Notes under the pieces: generated by a model
The model's database searches: none
The model's input: the letters and a program-made list of their open reading frames with translations, nothing else
What the model was told of the DNA's origin: nothing
Program-made: the position numbers and the translations under genes
In this document: positions 42,453 through 51,216 of the stretch, piece by piece
How the letters are laid out: every line of letters begins with the position of its first letter
Numbering within the stretch: the first letter of the stretch is position 1
NCBI RefSeq assembly: GCF_000788395.1
Contig: NZ_CP009888.1
Coordinates: 1,756,001 to 1,820,000, forward strand
Direction: 5' to 3'
DNA from: Pseudoalteromonas piratica
Lineage (GTDB): Bacteria; Pseudomonadota; Gammaproteobacteria; Enterobacterales; Alteromonadaceae
DNA length: 64,000 nucleotides

Positions 42453-43262
42453 TTGAAGCACCTTATTTACATTGCGATAGTGTGTTTTAGCTTATGTTCA
42501 AATGCTAGACAAACGAATGAACTGATTAACCCAGGGCAACTGCGCTTGGGAATAGCATTTGGCATGGGCACAATTACCAACCCATTACATGATGGCGATA
42601 ACTTTCCATTAGTGCTAATACCTGATATTGCATACTATGGCGAGCGGTTTTATTTCGATAACGGCCAATTAGGCTTCACATTTTTAGAAAAAAATCGCCA
42701 TGTAGTGAGTGTTGTTTCCGAGTTTAACCCCGAAAATCGCTTTTTTGTTACTTGGCACCCTGCCAACGTATTTATTAATAGAAACGCTTTCACGGAACCA
42801 GCATCACGAGACAGGATATCCATTTCTGAAATAAATCGTCCCGACTGGGCATTGGATGGGGGGGTTAATTATCAGTATATCGCAGAATCATGGCGTTTTT
42901 CTGCCGATGTTCTGCATGATATTAGCGGAGTTCATTCAGGTCATCGTGTGGCATTAAGCCTTGCCAAGGGCTGGTATTTTGATTCAGGGGTTTTGAGTGT
43001 GCGTTTGGGGCTAGATTATTTATCTCACAAACTCGCAGATTATTATTATGGTATTCAGGCCGACGATAACGTTGATCTAATTTTTGAGCAAGATGCCGCA
43101 TTTTTGCCGGCACTTGAACTCAGTTGGCAAATGCCTATTAATGAGCGTTTTGGTTTGCTTGCAAAAATAAAATACCACAATCTTGGTTCTTTAAGTGATA
43201 GTCCTTTATTTTCGAGTGATGAGAGCGTGACAATATTTACTGGGGTGACTCATGTTTTTTAA
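42453..43262 (+). CDS. MipA/OmpV family outer-membrane protein (cassette 1)
   Basis: Predicted small outer-membrane beta-barrel of 269 residues. TTG start with GGAGATAGG just upstream; signal peptide IYIAIVCFSLCSNA. The body shows MipA/OmpV features: GIAFGMGTITNPLHDGDNFPLVLIPDIAYYGERFYFDNGQLGF (about 30-72), DVLHDISGVHSGHRVALSLAKGW (about 152-174), LGLDYLSHKLADYYYGI (about 186-202) and a terminal aromatic residue (GVTHVF). E. coli MipA links the murein hydrolase MltA to PBP1B. Its stop overlaps the DUF3019 gene by 11 bp, and the cassette continues into an RstA/RstB-like pair. A paralogue is at 62045. Confidence 0.85.
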   Translation: MKHLIYIAIVCFSLCSNARQTNELINPGQLRLGIAFGMGTITNPLHDGDNFPLVLIPDIAYYGERFYFDNGQLGFTFLEKNRHVVSVVSEFNPENRFFVTWHPANVFINRNAFTEPASRDRISISEINRPDWALDGGVNYQYIAESWRFSADVLHDISGVHSGHRVALSLAKGWYFDSGVLSVRLGLDYLSHKLADYYYGIQADDNVDLIFEQDAAFLPALELSWQMPINERFGLLAKIKYHNLGSLSDSPLFSSDESVTIFTGVTHVF

Positions 43263-43635
43263 ATATTGTATGCTGGTAGTATGTTTATTGAGTACCTGTT
43301 TTGTTTCTGCGGCTGAAAATACAGTGTTTCAGTTAACCCCAGCGGTATGCATGGTGCAAAACAGTGATGATGTTTGTCAGATTAAACTTAATTTTGAGTG
43401 GGAAATAGAAACACCTGCCAATGTGTGTATTTTGCGTGACCAAACCCCACTAAAATGTTGGCAAGATGCAACAAATGGTAATTTTAGTTATAAAGCGGAC
43501 GTTCAGTTTGGCACGGTATACTCCTTAGTGAATCGTAAAAGCGGTGAAAAAATTGCAACGGCTAAAGTCAAAGTGCAAAGCAGTAATAGCAAATTTCAAC
43601 GTAAACGACTTCGTACCCCATGGAGTTTTTTCTAG
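43252..43635 (+). CDS. DUF3019 secreted protein (cassette 1)
   Basis: 127-residue DUF3019 protein with a signal peptide (MLVVCLLSTCFVSAA). Four cysteines in the mature part (VCMVQNSDDVC, NVCILRD and LKCWQD) could form two disulfides, giving a small beta-sandwich-like domain. It ends with a basic/aromatic tail (FQRKRLRTPWSFF). Function unknown. It lies between an outer-membrane MipA-like gene (11-bp overlap) and a response regulator (9-bp gap), so a periplasmic signalling or sensing role is an inference from context. A paralogue at 61630 shares the layout, cysteine pattern and tail. Confidence 0.82.
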   Translation: MFFKYCMLVVCLLSTCFVSAAENTVFQLTPAVCMVQNSDDVCQIKLNFEWEIETPANVCILRDQTPLKCWQDATNGNFSYKADVQFGTVYSLVNRKSGEKIATAKVKVQSSNSKFQRKRLRTPWSFF

Positions 43636-43644
43636 GAGATACTA

Positions 43645-44331
43645 ATGGCACACATTTTATTAGTAGAAGATGATTTAGCCTTACAACAACTAACAAAAGA
43701 TTACCTCGAGCATAATGGTATGACGGTCGATGTTTTGAGTAATGGCGCTGATGTGATGGCGGCACTTGAAACAAATATGCCTGACTTAATGATTTTAGAT
43801 GTGATGTTGCCCGGTAAAGATGGCTTTAGCGTGTGCCGAGAAGTGCGTGACCGCTATCAGTTACCTATTCTGATGCTAACTGCGAAGGGTGAAGACTTTG
43901 ATCAAGTTATCGGTTTAGAACTTGGTGCCGATGATTACGTTATCAAACCTGCAGAACCACGTGTTTTACTGGCACGTATTTCAGCATTACTGCGTCGTGG
44001 CGCGGTAGAAAAAAGTACTGATGAATTGCGTTTTGGCACACTGACTATTGATAAAAATAGTCGAATCGTCAAATTGATGGGCAATGAGGTCAGTCTGACC
44101 TCTCATGAATTTGAATTATTATGGCTGCTGTCTAACAGTGCTGGTCAAGTATTAAGTCGCGACTTTGTACATGAAAAAATGATTGGTCGTGAATATGATG
44201 GGCTTGATAGAACCGTTGATGTACGCGTTTCACGACTGCGTAAAAAGCTGGGTGACAACAGTGACAAACCATATCGAATTAAAACGGTTTGGGGACAAGG
44301 ATATTTATTTGTGTCAGATGCTTGGGGTTAG
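43645..44331 (+). CDS. RstA-type response regulator (cassette 1)
   Basis: OmpR/PhoB-family DNA-binding response regulator of 228 residues. Receiver domain with acidic pocket LLVEDD (5-10) and phospho-acceptor Asp52 (LMILDVMLPGKDG). Instead of the usual KPF it has VIKPAEPRVLLARI, and the C-terminal winged helix ends REYDGLDRTVDVRVSRLRKKLGD ... YRIKTVWGQGYLFVSDAW. That closely parallels E. coli RstA (SYDGLDRSVDVAISRLRKKL ... GYLFAPHAW). AGGAG precedes the ATG. It probably regulates its own operon through the TGTA/TACA repeats at 42366. Partner kinase is next. Confidence 0.92.
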   Translation: MAHILLVEDDLALQQLTKDYLEHNGMTVDVLSNGADVMAALETNMPDLMILDVMLPGKDGFSVCREVRDRYQLPILMLTAKGEDFDQVIGLELGADDYVIKPAEPRVLLARISALLRRGAVEKSTDELRFGTLTIDKNSRIVKLMGNEVSLTSHEFELLWLLSNSAGQVLSRDFVHEKMIGREYDGLDRTVDVRVSRLRKKLGDNSDKPYRIKTVWGQGYLFVSDAWG

Positions 44332-44353
44332 TTATAACTCCCTAGGAGATTAG

Positions 44354-45604
44354 ATGGGCAAGTTATTTCTTAGCCTCTATGCCTACATAATCATATCTAT
44401 TTTTATTTTAAGTGGCGCGCTTGAAAAGCTATGGCCGGAACCAACGGGCATTGAAGCGTTGCCGCTTGCGCCGCAAGTGAGTGCATCAATTTCAGCATTA
44501 GCTGATACACCTCAAGGTATTGATAAGTTGAAACGAATTTATCAAAACCAAGTCATTCCTACCGACCAAATTGCATTTTTACCTGAACAATTAACCAATT
44601 TGCAGAAGGGGCAGGCGGTTCCCGTGTTTGATGGACCAAAGCAAGTGATTTGGTATCTTCAATTGAACCCTCAACACCTGCTTAAAATTGGCCCTTATCG
44701 CTTTGACAGTAATAGCTACGATTCAATTTGGCCATTTATCATCATGCTAATGGTAATCGGAGTTCCCGTTGCGGCATGGAGTTATTGGCTGTGGCGCGAT
44801 TTTAATCAGCTTGAGCATGCATGTAATAACATCAATGCACCTGAAGATTTGCAATTAAACGGTAATGATAAATCAGCGCTGTTGCCAATTAAGCAAACTT
44901 TAATTGCAATGAAAGAGCGCATCAAGCACCTACTTGATAGCCAACGTGACCTGACATCATCGGTTTCACATGAATTTAGAACGCCGCTAGCAAGGCTTAA
45001 ATTTGCCATCGCTATGCTAGATGATTTGCATAGTAATGAAAAAAGTAAACCGTATTTAGAGAGCATGCAGTCAGATATTCAGGAGCTTGAATCTTTGGTG
45101 ACTGAAATGCTGGAATTCGCCAAGTTAGAGCGGGAAAAACCAACACTTAACTTAGAACACTATGATGTGGTTGAGCAAGTCACTGTACTTGCAAATAAAC
45201 TGGGGTTTGGCAGTGATATCAATATAAAGATCGAGGCAAAACCAACACTTCTGATTACGGCAGATGCACATTTTATTGGCAGAGCAATGCAAAACTTTAT
45301 TGGTAATGCATTGAAATACGCCGAACAGCAAATTAGCATATCCATCATTCAAGAAGCAGACAGTGTTGTGTTGAAAGTTGCTGATGATGGCATTGGCATA
45401 GAGCAATCGCAATGGGACGATGTATTTAAACCGTTCACGCGCCTAGATAAAAGCCGCAATAAAAAAATCAAAGGATTTGGTTTAGGATTAGCGATTGTGC
45501 AAAAAATTATCACTTGGCATAGCGGTTGTTGTTACTTAGAAAAAAGCCCGTTAGGTGGTGCTTGCTTTGTGATGAGGCTCCCCCAAGAAAATTTAATCAA
45601 GTAA
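44354..45604 (+). CDS. RstB-type sensor histidine kinase (cassette 1)
   Basis: Inner-membrane histidine kinase of 416 residues. N-terminal helix (about 4-22), a short periplasmic sensor (about 23-122) and a second helix (about 124-147) precede the dimerisation domain with His206 in SVSHEFRTPLARLKF. The ATP-binding domain has N box FIGNALKYAEQ (about 313), G1 VADDGIGI and G2 KGFGLGLAIVQKI. All catalytic motifs are present. The small sensor (about 100 residues) is similar in size to RstB. It ends the four-gene cassette; the next gene starts 170 bp on behind a Fur box. Confidence 0.92.
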   Translation: MGKLFLSLYAYIIISIFILSGALEKLWPEPTGIEALPLAPQVSASISALADTPQGIDKLKRIYQNQVIPTDQIAFLPEQLTNLQKGQAVPVFDGPKQVIWYLQLNPQHLLKIGPYRFDSNSYDSIWPFIIMLMVIGVPVAAWSYWLWRDFNQLEHACNNINAPEDLQLNGNDKSALLPIKQTLIAMKERIKHLLDSQRDLTSSVSHEFRTPLARLKFAIAMLDDLHSNEKSKPYLESMQSDIQELESLVTEMLEFAKLEREKPTLNLEHYDVVEQVTVLANKLGFGSDINIKIEAKPTLLITADAHFIGRAMQNFIGNALKYAEQQISISIIQEADSVVLKVADDGIGIEQSQWDDVFKPFTRLDKSRNKKIKGFGLGLAIVQKIITWHSGCCYLEKSPLGGACFVMRLPQENLIK

Positions 45605-45690
45605 CCTAGGTTTTTTTGATCCAGCTTACAGTGTGGACGATTAATTATTGTTAAATTTCGATTGCGTAAATAAAACATTAAAATAAACTA

Positions 45691-45709
45691 AATGAGATTG
45701 ATTCTCATT
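45691..45709. promoter_or_regulatory. Fur box upstream of the DUF4856/imelysin/TonB operon
   Basis: AATGAGATTGATTCTCATT is a 19-bp interrupted palindrome (AATGAGA / TCTCATT). It agrees with the proteobacterial Fur pattern AATGANAATNATTNTCATT at all defined positions but one. It lies 70 bp before the DUF4856 ATG. It strongly suggests iron repression of the genes that follow. Confidence 0.8.
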
Positions 45710-45778
45710 GGATTTGAGGTTTATAATAGCGTTAGTTTAAAAATCTTCACTAATAAAAATTATTTAATAGGTCTAACA

Positions 45779-47569
45779 ATGATTAATCTTCGCAAATCTG
45801 CATTAGCATCTGCTGTACTTGCAGCGGCAATTGGTTTAACTGGTTGTGGTGGTAGTGATAGTAAAGACTCTGGTGAAACACCGGTAACGCCTCCTACAAA
45901 TCAAGCACCTACTGATATTCAAGTTTCTACATCTATGATTACTGAAGATACACTGGGTGTAGTTGTTGGTGCATTAACTGCAACTGATGATGCAACAAGC
46001 GGACATACATTCACTGTTTCTGATGAACGTTTTGAAATTGTTGATGGTGAACTTAAAGTTAAAAATCATTTAGCGATTAACTTTGAACAAGAAACAGAAG
46101 TTACTGTGAGCGTAACTGTAACTGATGCAGATGGCTTAACTTTCACAAAAGACTTAACGCTTAATGTAGCTGATGTTGATGCGGTTGCTGGCGTAAATAC
46201 CTATGAATTTAATTCAAAACTAGGTGAGGGTTCTTCAGTTTCTTACACAGGTCAAACTGCGCGTCATGCACTTTCGGCAGAAATCAAACACTACATGGGT
46301 TTAATGTCAGTTGAGTACATCGAGACTAATGGCATTATGGCTGCTGATGTAAGAGCTAAACTAGATGCACTTTGGGGTGATTATGCGGCGGTTGCAGACT
46401 CATCTATTTCTCATCTAGGCTCAGATTTATCAGCTTATAAGCAAAAGTCATTTTCTGAAATTTCAAGCACAGGCAAAGAGTTAAGTGGCAAAATTGCAGG
46501 TAATGATGCAAGCAAAATGTATCAGGATTGGTTAGTAGCTGGCACGTTCAAAGGCTGGAATGATTTCGGTACACGCGCTGCAACGCCTGAAGGCTTAGTT
46601 GAGCATTACTTTGATTTATTTATTGCTCAAATTGAAAAAGTAAACGCAGGTGAAGCATTAGTTGATGCAAATGGCGTAGCAATTGCGCATGCCTACATCA
46701 CACCTGAAGGTTTAGATTTAGTTCAACTAGTTCAAAAGCATACCTTAGGTGCACTAATGTTCTCACAAGGTGCTGATGACTACCTTGGTGAAGGTCTTGA
46801 GACAGACAATAAAGTAGCGCAGAAAGAGTCAGCAAAATACACAGCTCTTGAGCACCAATTTGATGAAGGTTTCGGCTACTTTGGCGCTGCGCGAAACTAC
46901 CTTGAATACTCAGATGAAGAAATTGCGAAAAAAGGTGGCCGTGAAGACTACCAAGGCAAAAACGACACGAACCTTGATGGTGTAATCGATCTGGCGTCAG
47001 AGTTTGTATGGGGCAACTCTTCAAATGCAGCAAAACGTGACCTTGGCGCAACGGTAACAACTGACCTAACGGCGCAGGCAATGCTTCACTTTATTGCTGG
47101 TCGTAAAATGATTACTGATAACCATGGTTCAGACCTAAGCGAGTTCTCAGCTGACGACCAAGCTAAATTCCGCGAGCATGTTTTCCAAGCTGTAAATGCG
47201 TGGGAAAAAGCAATTGCTGCAACAGTTGTTCATTACATTAACGACGTGATTGCTGATATTGAAAACATTGAAGACGGTGAATATACCTCGGCAGAATTTG
47301 CAAACTATGCAAAGCATTGGGGTGAAATGAAAGGCTTTGCTCTTAACTTCCAATTCAACCCATATTCACCGTTTGCAAATCATGAGTCGAATCCGAAGAA
47401 AGATACTGTAGGTGAAGCAAAATTTGTGGAAATGCATGACTTATTCGGCGACATGCCAGTACTTGCTGACGCTGATGCATTTGCACAGTACAAAGCACAA
47501 TTAATTGCAGCGCGCGATATTTTAGATGATGCGTTTGATTTTGAAGACGCGAACTCTGAAAACTGGTAA
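45779..47569 (+). CDS. DUF4856 lipoprotein with cadherin-like domain, iron-regulated
   Basis: Predicted surface or periplasmic lipoprotein of 596 residues. The frame opens at 45692 inside the Fur box, but the real start is the ATG at 45779, giving MINLRKSALASAV and lipobox GLTGC (Cys23). Order: Pro/Thr linker, cadherin-like beta-sandwich (about 40-130, ending LTLNVADVDA), then a DUF4856 domain beginning TYEFNSKLGEGSSVSYTGQTARHALSAEI (about 140-168). DUF4856 genes are often paired with imelysin genes, as here. Function is unknown; iron or heme capture at the surface is inferred from the Fur box, the imelysin partner and the TonB receptor downstream. It is followed by an intra-operon hairpin. 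Confidence 0.8.
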   Translation: MINLRKSALASAVLAAAIGLTGCGGSDSKDSGETPVTPPTNQAPTDIQVSTSMITEDTLGVVVGALTATDDATSGHTFTVSDERFEIVDGELKVKNHLAINFEQETEVTVSVTVTDADGLTFTKDLTLNVADVDAVAGVNTYEFNSKLGEGSSVSYTGQTARHALSAEIKHYMGLMSVEYIETNGIMAADVRAKLDALWGDYAAVADSSISHLGSDLSAYKQKSFSEISSTGKELSGKIAGNDASKMYQDWLVAGTFKGWNDFGTRAATPEGLVEHYFDLFIAQIEKVNAGEALVDANGVAIAHAYITPEGLDLVQLVQKHTLGALMFSQGADDYLGEGLETDNKVAQKESAKYTALEHQFDEGFGYFGAARNYLEYSDEEIAKKGGREDYQGKNDTNLDGVIDLASEFVWGNSSNAAKRDLGATVTTDLTAQAMLHFIAGRKMITDNHGSDLSEFSADDQAKFREHVFQAVNAWEKAIAATVVHYINDVIADIENIEDGEYTSAEFANYAKHWGEMKGFALNFQFNPYSPFANHESNPKKDTVGEAKFVEMHDLFGDMPVLADADAFAQYKAQLIAARDILDDAFDFEDANSENW

Positions 47570-47591
47570 TTTAAAAAACGCTTAAATTAAT

Positions 47592-47623
47592 AAAAGGTTA
47601 GTGACTTAGGTCACTAACCTTTT
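47592..47623 (+). terminator. Strong hairpin between DUF4856 and imelysin genes
   Basis: AAAAGGTTAGTGAC / GTCACTAACCTTTT, a 14-bp perfect stem with loop TTAG. The T-run is only four bases, so it may be a partial terminator that lowers expression of the downstream imelysin and receptor genes relative to the first gene. Confidence 0.7.
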
Positions 47624-47658
47624 GCTGTATTTATTATTCGAGATTTTAGGATAAATTT

Positions 47659-48942
47659 ATGTTGATATCCGCAAAACTTAAACCGATAGCACTTGCGACC
47701 TCTTTAGTTCTCACTTTAGCTGCATGCTCTGAAGACACAACAAGTACGCAAGGCCCAAATTTCGGCGGTGGCACAACTGACCCAGGTAATGGCGGTGGTA
47801 CCAATTTTGACGAAAAAGCCTTGGTTGCCAATTTAGTTGATAATGTAATTACTCCAACATTTACAGCCTTTAACCAGCAAGCTACTGCAAATCATGCAAC
47901 GTTAAGCCAGTATTGTTCAGTTGAAAAAGCAGCTGCACTCGGCGAAGCATCAGAAGAGCAACGACTTGATGCGTTAACAAATGCGCAAACTAGTTGGCGA
48001 GATACCACAACCCTTTGGCAACATGCAGAAGTGATGCAAATGGGTCCGCTGGTTGAGAATGAAGGTGAGCTGCGTAATTTAATTTATTCATGGCCTGCGA
48101 AAAGTTTATGTGGCGTCGATCAAGATACGGCATATTTTGAAGATGGTGTAATTAATTTAGATTCAAACAGGCCTTATGATATTAAGCAGCGCACGGCAAC
48201 TCGCCGTGGCCTGGTAAGTCTCGAGCACCTCCTTTTCTCTGAACAATTAAATCACAGCTGTTCGATTGCTAATGATGCACTTGCTGATTGGAATAACAGA
48301 ACGGATAGTGAGCGTCGTATTGCACGTTGTGAATTCGCTGTTGAAGTGGCAAGTGACCTTGTTGATAACAGCCAAGTGCTTTTAGACAAATGGAATGGTG
48401 ACACGGGTTATGCAATGACGCTTAAAAATGCAGGCGAGGTTGGCAGTAGCTTCGATTCTGCTCACCAGGCGGTCAATGTAATCTCTGACGCATTATTTTA
48501 CTTAACAGAAGAAGTAAAAGATAAAAAGCTAGGGATTCCTCTTGGTTATGAGAGTAACTCATGTGGTTTAGAAGCGTGTCCTCAGGACGTTGAATCGCCA
48601 ATCGCTGCGCAGTCATTAGCTAATATCCAAGCAAATTTAGCGGCTTTTGAAAAACTCTTTACAGGCAATGGTTCGGTTGAAGGTAACACCACAGGCTTTG
48701 ATGATTTTCTTGTTGAGGAAGAAGGAGCGGACACCAAAGATGCGATGTTAACAGGCCTACAAGAATCTAATCAGGTAATTGAGTCAATTAATGGTTCACT
48801 TCAGCAAGCGCTAGTAAGTGAAAAAGAAAAAGTTGAACAGACACATGCCAAAGTAAAGGATGTGACCGATCAACTTAAACATGATTTTATAAATAAGCTT
48901 GCCCTTGAGCTACCAAAATCTTCCGCTGGTGATAATGACTAG
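47659..48942 (+). CDS. Imelysin (M75)-like lipoprotein, motif His missing
   Basis: Lipoprotein of 427 residues (lipobox TLAAC near residue 23) with an imelysin-like four-helix-bundle domain: TPTFTAFNQQATANHATLSQYC, NAQTSWRDTTTLWQHAEVMQMGP and RNLIYSWPAKSLCG, then a second bundle half with SQVLLDKWNG. Imelysins (IrpA, EfeO-M75, ICMP) are iron-uptake proteins carrying a GxHxxE motif. Here the matching position reads RRGLVSLEHLLF, so the motif is G-L-V-S-L-E with Val where His is expected. AGGA precedes the ATG. It sits between the DUF4856 lipoprotein and a FecA-like receptor in a Fur-headed unit. Probably an iron-acquisition accessory; the metal ligand set must differ. Confidence 0.8.
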   Translation: MLISAKLKPIALATSLVLTLAACSEDTTSTQGPNFGGGTTDPGNGGGTNFDEKALVANLVDNVITPTFTAFNQQATANHATLSQYCSVEKAAALGEASEEQRLDALTNAQTSWRDTTTLWQHAEVMQMGPLVENEGELRNLIYSWPAKSLCGVDQDTAYFEDGVINLDSNRPYDIKQRTATRRGLVSLEHLLFSEQLNHSCSIANDALADWNNRTDSERRIARCEFAVEVASDLVDNSQVLLDKWNGDTGYAMTLKNAGEVGSSFDSAHQAVNVISDALFYLTEEVKDKKLGIPLGYESNSCGLEACPQDVESPIAAQSLANIQANLAAFEKLFTGNGSVEGNTTGFDDFLVEEEGADTKDAMLTGLQESNQVIESINGSLQQALVSEKEKVEQTHAKVKDVTDQLKHDFINKLALELPKSSAGDND

Positions 48943-48948
48943 AGCTTT

Positions 48949-51162
48949 ATGAACATGAAAAAAACACTATTAGCATTAGCAATTGCAAGTTGCACCACAC
49001 CTGTTTTAGCTGATGAGCAAAAAGCCAATAAAGATGATATTGAGCACATAACAATAATTAGTCATGGTGATAAGCTTCGCACTGAGTCAGGCTCTGCAAC
49101 ACTGCTCTCCGAAGTCGAATTAGAAAAATATGAATACGATGATATTCACCGTATTTTGGCTAAAGTACCGGGTGTAAATATTCGTGAAGAAGATGGTTAT
49201 GGCTTACGTCCAAACATTGGTTTTCGTGGTGTAACACCAGAGCGCAGTAAAAAAGTAACTATTTTAGAAGACGGTGTGTTAATTGGCCCGGCGCCATATT
49301 CAGCCGCAGCAGCATATTATTTCCCTGTTACCACGCGTATGACGGCTGTAGAGGTCTTTAAAGGTCCTGCAGCAATTAAACATGGGCCGCAAACTGTGGC
49401 AGGCGCGCTAAATATGGTAACACGCCAAGTACCTTTTGAACTTACTGCAGGGATTGATATTGCCGCGGGCAGTGATGGTTATGCTAAAGCGCATGGTTAT
49501 TTTGGCACTGACGTCAGTAAAAATTTAGGTGTGTTAGTTGAAGCAGTACGCCTGCAAGCGGATGGCTTTAAAGAAATCGACAATGGTGGCGATTCAGGCT
49601 TTGAAAAAAATGACTTCTTATTCAAAACCAAATATTTACTTGATGGTGAACAGTTTGATCAAAGTTTTGAATTTAAGCTTTCGTATGCCGATGAAAACTC
49701 AGATGAAACCTATTTGGGTTTAACTGACGCTGATTTTAAAGCGAACCCTTACCGTCGCTATGCTGCATCACAGCCTGCCAATATGGATACTGAGCATTCG
49801 CAGTTTATGTTTACTCATAATGTAACAAATGATGTGTTTTCAATGACCACACGTTTGTATCGTAACGATTATGAGCGTGCATGGCGTAAGCTTGGAAAAT
49901 TAACAGGCTCAAATGCAAGTTTATCAGATATTATGACCGATCCGCTATATTACGAACGTGAATACAACGTGATATCGGGCCAGCAAAATTCTGTTGAAGC
50001 AGGCTCTAATGCCATGTTTTTGGTGATGGGCACCAATGATCGTGAATACTATTCGCAAGGTCTTCAAATTGATGCAGATTATAATTTCTCACTATTGAAT
50101 CTTGATCATCAATTATCAGTGGGCGTGCGTTACCACGAAGATGAAATTGAGCGTAAGCACTTCGAAGAAAAATATGCAATGACGGACGGTTTTGCAGTGA
50201 GAACCGAAGAAGCGAAAGTATTTACAACGCAAAACATTGAAAGTACAGAAGCTTTATCTATTTACATTGAAGACACGGTTAAGTTCGGTGACTTAACGGT
50301 ATCTGCGGGTGTGCGCGGTGAAGACATGGATATGTTCTATACCGACACGGTTGATAAAGATGATTGGCAACGTAAATCGACAACCATTTGGTTACCGGGT
50401 GTCAGTGGGTTTTATCAACTGACCGAAAATGCAGGTGTTCTTTTTGGTGTGCACCAAGGCTTTGTACCAAGCAGCCCAAAACAAGACTCAGAGATTGAAG
50501 TTGAAAAGAGCATTAATTACGAATTTGGTGGCCGTTTTAATGATGGGGCAACTAACTTTGAAATTGTTAGCTTTTTTAATGACTACAGCAACTTAAAAGA
50601 AAGTTGCTCACAATCAAGCTGCGGCATTGATGAGGAACTTGACCAAGAGTTTAACGGTGGCGAAGTGAATGTGTATGGTGTGGAAGCGCAACTTGCGCAA
50701 AGCTATCCAATCAGCACGCAATTCGATATGCCGTATAGCTTTACTTATACCTATACAAAATCTGAGTTTCAAAATGATTTAAATTCTGACTTTGTGCAAT
50801 GGGGTAAAGTTGAAGCGGGAGATTCACTTCCTTACCTTCCTGATCATCAACTGAACTTTGAAATTGGCCTTGCTGCAAATAATTGGGAAACCAATCTTAA
50901 TTTCAAATATGTCAGTGAAATGAAAGAAGTTGCAGGTGAAGTTGTTGATAAACCAGTTGGCGTTAATACTCTAGAGGGTGTTAAGACTGACGCTAGTCTC
51001 ATTATTGACCTTTCAGCGAGCTACGATCTTGGCGAATACGGCCGTATCTATGGTAAAGTTGATAACTTAACTGATGAAGCTTATATTGTCAGCCGTCGCC
51101 CATATGGTGCAAGACCAAGCAAACCAAGACAGTTTGTAATTGGATATAAATACCAATTCTAA
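48949..51162 (+). CDS. FecA-like TonB-dependent siderophore receptor
   Basis: Outer-membrane TonB-dependent receptor of 737 residues: signal peptide (MKKTLLALAIASCTTPVLA), plug with PGVNIREEDGYGLRPNIGFRGVTPERSKKVTILEDGVLIGPAPYSAAAAYYFP-type signature (about 72-125) that resembles FecA (ferric dicitrate) and related receptors, and a barrel ending FVIGYKYQF. No FecI/FecR pair or N-terminal signalling domain is present, so control is probably by Fur alone. Starts 6 bp after the imelysin stop. Likely imports a ferric complex delivered or captured by the two lipoproteins; ligand unknown. Confidence 0.92.
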   Translation: MNMKKTLLALAIASCTTPVLADEQKANKDDIEHITIISHGDKLRTESGSATLLSEVELEKYEYDDIHRILAKVPGVNIREEDGYGLRPNIGFRGVTPERSKKVTILEDGVLIGPAPYSAAAAYYFPVTTRMTAVEVFKGPAAIKHGPQTVAGALNMVTRQVPFELTAGIDIAAGSDGYAKAHGYFGTDVSKNLGVLVEAVRLQADGFKEIDNGGDSGFEKNDFLFKTKYLLDGEQFDQSFEFKLSYADENSDETYLGLTDADFKANPYRRYAASQPANMDTEHSQFMFTHNVTNDVFSMTTRLYRNDYERAWRKLGKLTGSNASLSDIMTDPLYYEREYNVISGQQNSVEAGSNAMFLVMGTNDREYYSQGLQIDADYNFSLLNLDHQLSVGVRYHEDEIERKHFEEKYAMTDGFAVRTEEAKVFTTQNIESTEALSIYIEDTVKFGDLTVSAGVRGEDMDMFYTDTVDKDDWQRKSTTIWLPGVSGFYQLTENAGVLFGVHQGFVPSSPKQDSEIEVEKSINYEFGGRFNDGATNFEIVSFFNDYSNLKESCSQSSCGIDEELDQEFNGGEVNVYGVEAQLAQSYPISTQFDMPYSFTYTYTKSEFQNDLNSDFVQWGKVEAGDSLPYLPDHQLNFEIGLAANNWETNLNFKYVSEMKEVAGEVVDKPVGVNTLEGVKTDASLIIDLSASYDLGEYGRIYGKVDNLTDEAYIVSRRPYGARPSKPRQFVIGYKYQF

Positions 51163-51181
51163 CTTTTTTGACATTGCGATT

Positions 51182-51204
51182 AAGGGGCATTTTGCCCCTT
51201 TTTT
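51182..51204 (+). terminator. Rho-independent terminator after the FecA-like gene
   Basis: AAGGGGCA / TGCCCCTT stem with a TTT loop and a T-run. It separates the receptor from the downstream hydroxylase gene, whose ribosome binding site begins within a few bases. Confidence 0.88.
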
Positions 51205-51216
51205 GTAGGAACTGTT

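Noticed and set aside
45692..45778. 29-codon N-terminal extension of the DUF4856 protein
   Set aside because: It starts inside the Fur box and would bury the lipoprotein signal; the ATG at 45779 gives a proper signal and lipobox.
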